A DNA stretch of 9,247 bases, taken from Bryobacteraceae bacterium (lineage in GTDB: Bacteria; Acidobacteriota; Terriglobia; Bryobacterales; Bryobacteraceae). The stretch spans positions 1 through 9,247 of the forward strand of contig JADGHK010000062.1 in NCBI GenBank assembly GCA_019686145.1, given 5' to 3'. Below the pieces are notes generated by a model. That model was not told the DNA's origin. It saw only the letters and a list, made by a program, of their open reading frames with translations, and did no database searches. Made by a program: the position numbers and the translations under genes. Positions 5,988-9,247 of this stretch are shown here, in pieces (the stretch's first letter is position 1; each line of letters begins with the position of its first letter).

Positions 5988-7409
5988 ATGGTAATGGGTA
6001 CACTCACCTCCTCAAACACAAGGGTCTTGATCGTGGATGATGAGGAGAACCAGCGGACCGGGCTTGCGAGTATGATTTCGTCGTGGGGATTCACGACGGA
6101 GACCGCTGCCGACGGTGTGGAGGCCTTGGAAAAGCTGTCGGAGATGCCTGTTCATGTCCTCGTGACAGATCTTATGATGCCGCGGATGGACGGCTTCGAG
6201 CTCCTGAGACGCTTGAGCTCGCAGCCCTCCATGCCCCCGTCCATCGTTCTCACCGCATTTGGAAATATTGAAACTGCAGTTGCCACCATTCATGATCTCG
6301 GAGCCTTCTGGTTTCTGGAAAAGCCGATCCAGCCGAATGCGCTCCGCATATTACTGGAGCGCGCCGCCTCGCAAAGCAAGCTGGCGGAAGAGACGGAGCG
6401 GCTGCAGCGGCAGCTAAGTTATCAGGGGGTGATGGGTGCTCTGGTTGGGACTTCTGCTGTGATGCAGCAGGTGTTTTCACTGATCCGGCAAGTAGCGCCT
6501 AGCAAAGCTGCGGTCCTCGTAACGGGAGAAAGCGGAACCGGCAAGGAACTGGTGGCGCGCGCTATCCACGACCTGAGCCCGCGCCGCGGAGGTCCCTTCG
6601 TCGCAATCAACTGCGCCGCCATGCCGGAAACGCTGATGGAGAGCGAGTTGTTCGGCCACGAGAAAGGGGCCTTTACGGGCGCCGTGGAACGTCGGGCGGG
6701 TTGTTTCGAGCTGGCACAGCACGGAACGTTGCTGCTTGACGAGATCGGCGATATGCCAATCGGGACACAGGCAAAGCTTCTGCGTGTTCTCGAAGATTCC
6801 CGAGTCCGGCGGCTCGGCGGCCGGAGTGAAGTTACTGTCGACGTTCGCGTCATCGCGTCCACTAACAAAGTGATGGAGGAGGCCCTCAAGAAGAACGAAG
6901 TTCGTGAGGATCTTTACTACCGGCTGAACGTTTTTCACATTGCGCTTCCTCCGCTGCGCCAGCGATTGGAAGATCTTCCTGTGCTGGCCGACGCACTGCT
7001 TGCTGACATTAACCGCAAGCACGGGTGCCGCGTGACAGGGGTGGACAATGCCGTCATGGAGATGTTTAAGCGCCACCACTGGCCAGGGAACGTGCGCGAG
7101 CTGAGGAACGTCATTGAAAGAGCAGTGATTCTGGCTGGTGAAGGACCGATTCTCCCCATGCACTTGCCGCATGACTTCGGTGCAACCGGAGGCGCCCAGG
7201 CGCGACATGCCGCTCAGGAACTGGAGTCGGTCCGGCTTCGCGTTGGCTCAACGGTAAGCGAGGCGGAAAAAGCTCTGATTCTTCTCACGCTACAGCATAC
7301 AAAGAACAACAAAACCCGTGCTGCGGAGATCCTGGGCATCAGCTTGAAGACCCTGTTTAACAAATTGAAGGAGTACGGGGCGGCCGAAAGCGAAGCGAGT
7401 TCGTCCTGA
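5988..7409 (+). CDS. NtrC-family sigma-54-dependent response regulator
   Basis: The 473-residue protein has the full NtrC layout. The receiver domain (about 12-126) has acidic D17/D18, phosphoacceptor D61 in VTDLMMPRMDG, T89 and K112 in EKPIQP. The AAA+ sigma-54 activation domain (about 150-385) has Walker A GESGTGKE (180-187), the sigma-54-contacting GAFTGA loop (227-232), Walker B LLLDEIGD (248-255) and the arginine region REDLYYRLN (306-314). A Fis-type helix-turn-helix (441-464) ends the protein. All key residues are intact, so it should activate sigma-54 promoters by ATP-driven open-complex formation once phosphorylated. The start may be 5988 or 5994 (Met3); neither has a Shine-Dalgarno, and both leave the receiver whole. 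The kinase gene follows 19 bases later and is the presumed phosphate donor. No specific role such as nitrogen, acetoacetate or stress control can be assigned from sequence. Confidence 0.95.
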   Translation: MVMGTLTSSNTRVLIVDDEENQRTGLASMISSWGFTTETAADGVEALEKLSEMPVHVLVTDLMMPRMDGFELLRRLSSQPSMPPSIVLTAFGNIETAVATIHDLGAFWFLEKPIQPNALRILLERAASQSKLAEETERLQRQLSYQGVMGALVGTSAVMQQVFSLIRQVAPSKAAVLVTGESGTGKELVARAIHDLSPRRGGPFVAINCAAMPETLMESELFGHEKGAFTGAVERRAGCFELAQHGTLLLDEIGDMPIGTQAKLLRVLEDSRVRRLGGRSEVTVDVRVIASTNKVMEEALKKNEVREDLYYRLNVFHIALPPLRQRLEDLPVLADALLADINRKHGCRVTGVDNAVMEMFKRHHWPGNVRELRNVIERAVILAGEGPILPMHLPHDFGATGGAQARHAAQELESVRLRVGSTVSEAEKALILLTLQHTKNNKTRAAEILGISLKTLFNKLKEYGAAESEASSS

Positions 7410-7428
7410 CCCCGGGCGATATTCTGTC

Positions 7429-9247
7429 ATGCCCGTCGGATCCATTTGGCAGCGGACTTCCCTCAAAGCCCGCTTGCTAAGCGCCATGCTGGCGCTGGTT
7501 GGGGTGCTCGTGGCGGTCAACTCCGCCCTTCACCTGTACTGGCGGGTTCAGGAATTTCTACGCGAGGCGACGGAGCGCTCGATAAACAACGCGCGCGACG
7601 TACAAAGCTTCGTCCTGGAGCGGGTTGCCGAGCGCACGGCAAAAATTGTTCCCCCGCCGCAAGATATCGACGAGAGCGCTGCCCTGTGGGCGGACATCCT
7701 CAAGAACGATCCAACCATTCGTCATCTCATCCGGAACATCGTTATTAACTCGAAGCTGGTGACGGGTGTCTACATCACCGATGCGTCCGGCAAGATCCTG
7801 AACGCTGCTAGCGAGGATCACATCGGCCAGATGTACCGGCCGAATCCCAGCCTGGCTCAGTGGCAGGCCAGCAATATCTTTGAGAAGCTGCAGCGTATCC
7901 TTTACAGCGAGCGGGACTACGAGATTGTAATTCCGCTCGGCGTTGCCGAACAGAGTGCTCCTCTGTTCACGATTCGGGCGGTGGTGTCCTCGGCCATGCT
8001 GTGGGCCAGCCTCCGGCCGGAACTGTTAACGATTGGTATTTCGTCGGTTGTTGTCCTGATCGCTTCCATCCTGCTCGGCGGTTTCCTCGCAAACCGCATC
8101 CTCCAGCCTTTGCAACGGCTGACCCAGGCGATTGATCAGGTGAGCCTCGGCGGCAACATAAAGATCGAGCCGAGGGAGACCAGAGAGTTCGCAACTGTCC
8201 AGAACAAGCTCTATTTGCTGGCGCAACGGTTCCGCGGGGCGCGCGAGGACGTGGTTCAGCTCCGCGCCAACATTGAACGCATGCTGCAGCGGCTGGAGGA
8301 AGCCGTACTGCTGTTCGACGGAAAGGATACGCTGATTGTCGCCGGAAGTCCCGCCGAGCGCCTCCTGGGTCGGGAGCGCAGAAACCTCGTGGGGGCGCGG
8401 TTGGAAGAGCTATTTCCCGCTTCTACTTCTATTGGCGCCGCCATACAGACGGCCCGGCAGTTCCGGCAGCATCTGCGCGACTACCCGGTCGAGATTCCTC
8501 GCGAAGGCGGACCGCCTCAACATCTGCTGCTGAACGTAGACCCGTTTCACGAAGAGGACGGGTCGAAGGGAACGCTCATTACACTGCGTGATGCCGAGAC
8601 GCGGACGCAGCTCGAAGCGCAGTTGGACGTCTCGACCCGGCTGGCGGCGATCAGCCGGTTGACCGGTGGAGTTGCGCACGAGATAAAGAATCCTCTCAAC
8701 GCCATTACCCTTCACCTCGAGGTGCTGCGCGCACAGATAGAGAAGGAGATTCCCGCGGCGATCCCCGAAGTCGACATCATCGCCACGGAAGTGGAGCGGC
8801 TGAACCGCGTCGTGAAGGCATTCGTCGAGTTCACCCGTCCAATGCCGCTTGATTTGCGTCCTGTCGACCTGCTGGTAATTACGACCGAATGCGTAAATCG
8901 CCTCCGCGGCGAAGCGGCCCGCCGCGGGATTGAGATGGATCTCAAGTCCGGTCCGGAGCAGGCGATGATCCTCGGCGACGCAACGATGCTGAAGCAGGCT
9001 GTTTTGAATGTTCTTGTGAACGCCATCGAATCCATGAAGGACGGGGGCCGGATCGAGATTGACGTCAGTCAGTCCCTGGGAGACCTGGTGCTCGCGATCT
9101 CGGACGAGGGCAACGGCATTCCTGCCGAAATTCGGGACAAGATTTTCAACCTGTTCTACACCACCAAAAAGGCAGGCGCGGGTGTGGGCCTCGCTATCGC
9201 TTTTCAGGTCGTGCAATTGCACAACGGGTCGATCGATTGTTCGGACC
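7429..9247 (+). CDS. Membrane sensor histidine kinase (3' end outside window)
   Basis: The frame is open for 606 codons from ATG 7429 to the edge. Membrane segments at about 16-37 and 199-221 enclose an extracytoplasmic region of about 160 residues; GVYITDASGKIL near 113-124 resembles the strand pattern of Cache-type sensors (inference). A HAMP linker follows (about 220-270), then a PAS domain (about 283-395). The dimerisation domain carries the H-box GGVAHEIKNPLN with phospho-acceptor H417. The catalytic domain shows N-box N531 in NVLVNAIES, G1 DEGNGIP from D559, F-box FYTTKKAG and G2 GAGVGLAIA; only its last part is cut off. The H-box and domain order are those of NtrB/AtoS/ZraS-type kinases that pair with NtrC-class regulators, as the gene order here supports. 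No clear ribosome site precedes the ATG, so translation may be coupled to the regulator gene 19 bases upstream. The signal sensed is unknown. Confidence 0.94.
   Translation, partial: MPVGSIWQRTSLKARLLSAMLALVGVLVAVNSALHLYWRVQEFLREATERSINNARDVQSFVLERVAERTAKIVPPPQDIDESAALWADILKNDPTIRHLIRNIVINSKLVTGVYITDASGKILNAASEDHIGQMYRPNPSLAQWQASNIFEKLQRILYSERDYEIVIPLGVAEQSAPLFTIRAVVSSAMLWASLRPELLTIGISSVVVLIASILLGGFLANRILQPLQRLTQAIDQVSLGGNIKIEPRETREFATVQNKLYLLAQRFRGAREDVVQLRANIERMLQRLEEAVLLFDGKDTLIVAGSPAERLLGRERRNLVGARLEELFPASTSIGAAIQTARQFRQHLRDYPVEIPREGGPPQHLLLNVDPFHEEDGSKGTLITLRDAETRTQLEAQLDVSTRLAAISRLTGGVAHEIKNPLNAITLHLEVLRAQIEKEIPAAIPEVDIIATEVERLNRVVKAFVEFTRPMPLDLRPVDLLVITTECVNRLRGEAARRGIEMDLKSGPEQAMILGDATMLKQAVLNVLVNAIESMKDGGRIEIDVSQSLGDLVLAISDEGNGIPAEIRDKIFNLFYTTKKAGAGVGLAIAFQVVQLHNGSIDCSD

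Noticed and set aside
8410..9222. Minus-strand open frame (270 codons) opposite the kinase gene
   Set aside because: It lies over the HisKA/HATPase coding region, has no domain of its own and no ribosome site; a shadow frame.

Overview
The window has a GC-rich, densely packed bacterial genome. Three features suggest Acidobacteriota (Solibacter/Bryobacter-like): a TIGR02999-type ECF sigma factor, a small membrane protein beginning MPCLLG, and an NtrC-type regulator followed by its kinase. This is inference from recalled families; no rRNA or other marker gene is present. Every gene found has a recognisable family, and nothing looks like a phage, insertion sequence, CRISPR array or tRNA.

Left part (1-4244, minus strand): a carbohydrate operon, read right to left. 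It starts with a GH13_18 phosphorylase very like E. coli YcjM (glucosylglycerate phosphorylase). After 51 bases comes a two-domain RbsA-type sugar ABC ATPase, then an RbsC-type permease that overlaps the ATPase by 4 bases and runs off the left edge. The likely logic is import of a small glucoside through a CUT2 transporter, then cytoplasmic phosphorolysis to a glucose phosphate and the aglycone. The substrate-binding protein is not in the window and may lie beyond the left edge.

Middle part (4327-5796): divergent from the operon is a small three-helix membrane protein of unknown function, followed by an ECF-type sigma factor with no anti-sigma gene next to it. A complete bacterioferritin gene converges on the sigma factor, with a long-loop inverted repeat between their 3' ends.

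Right part (5988-9247, plus strand): an NtrC-class, sigma-54-dependent response regulator is followed after 19 bases by a membrane histidine kinase cut by the right edge. The kinase has two membrane segments, a probable Cache-like sensor, HAMP, PAS, HisKA and HATPase. Together they form a complete two-component pathway of unknown signal and target. The 191-base gap between it and bacterioferritin is the only sizeable regulatory region; it holds an imperfect dyad and a TACAAT box facing each way.

Most of the window is ordinary. The points most worth checking are the pairing of a YcjM-like phosphorylase with a CUT2 rather than CUT1 transporter, the competing start codons at the sigma gene, and the divergent bfr/regulator control region.
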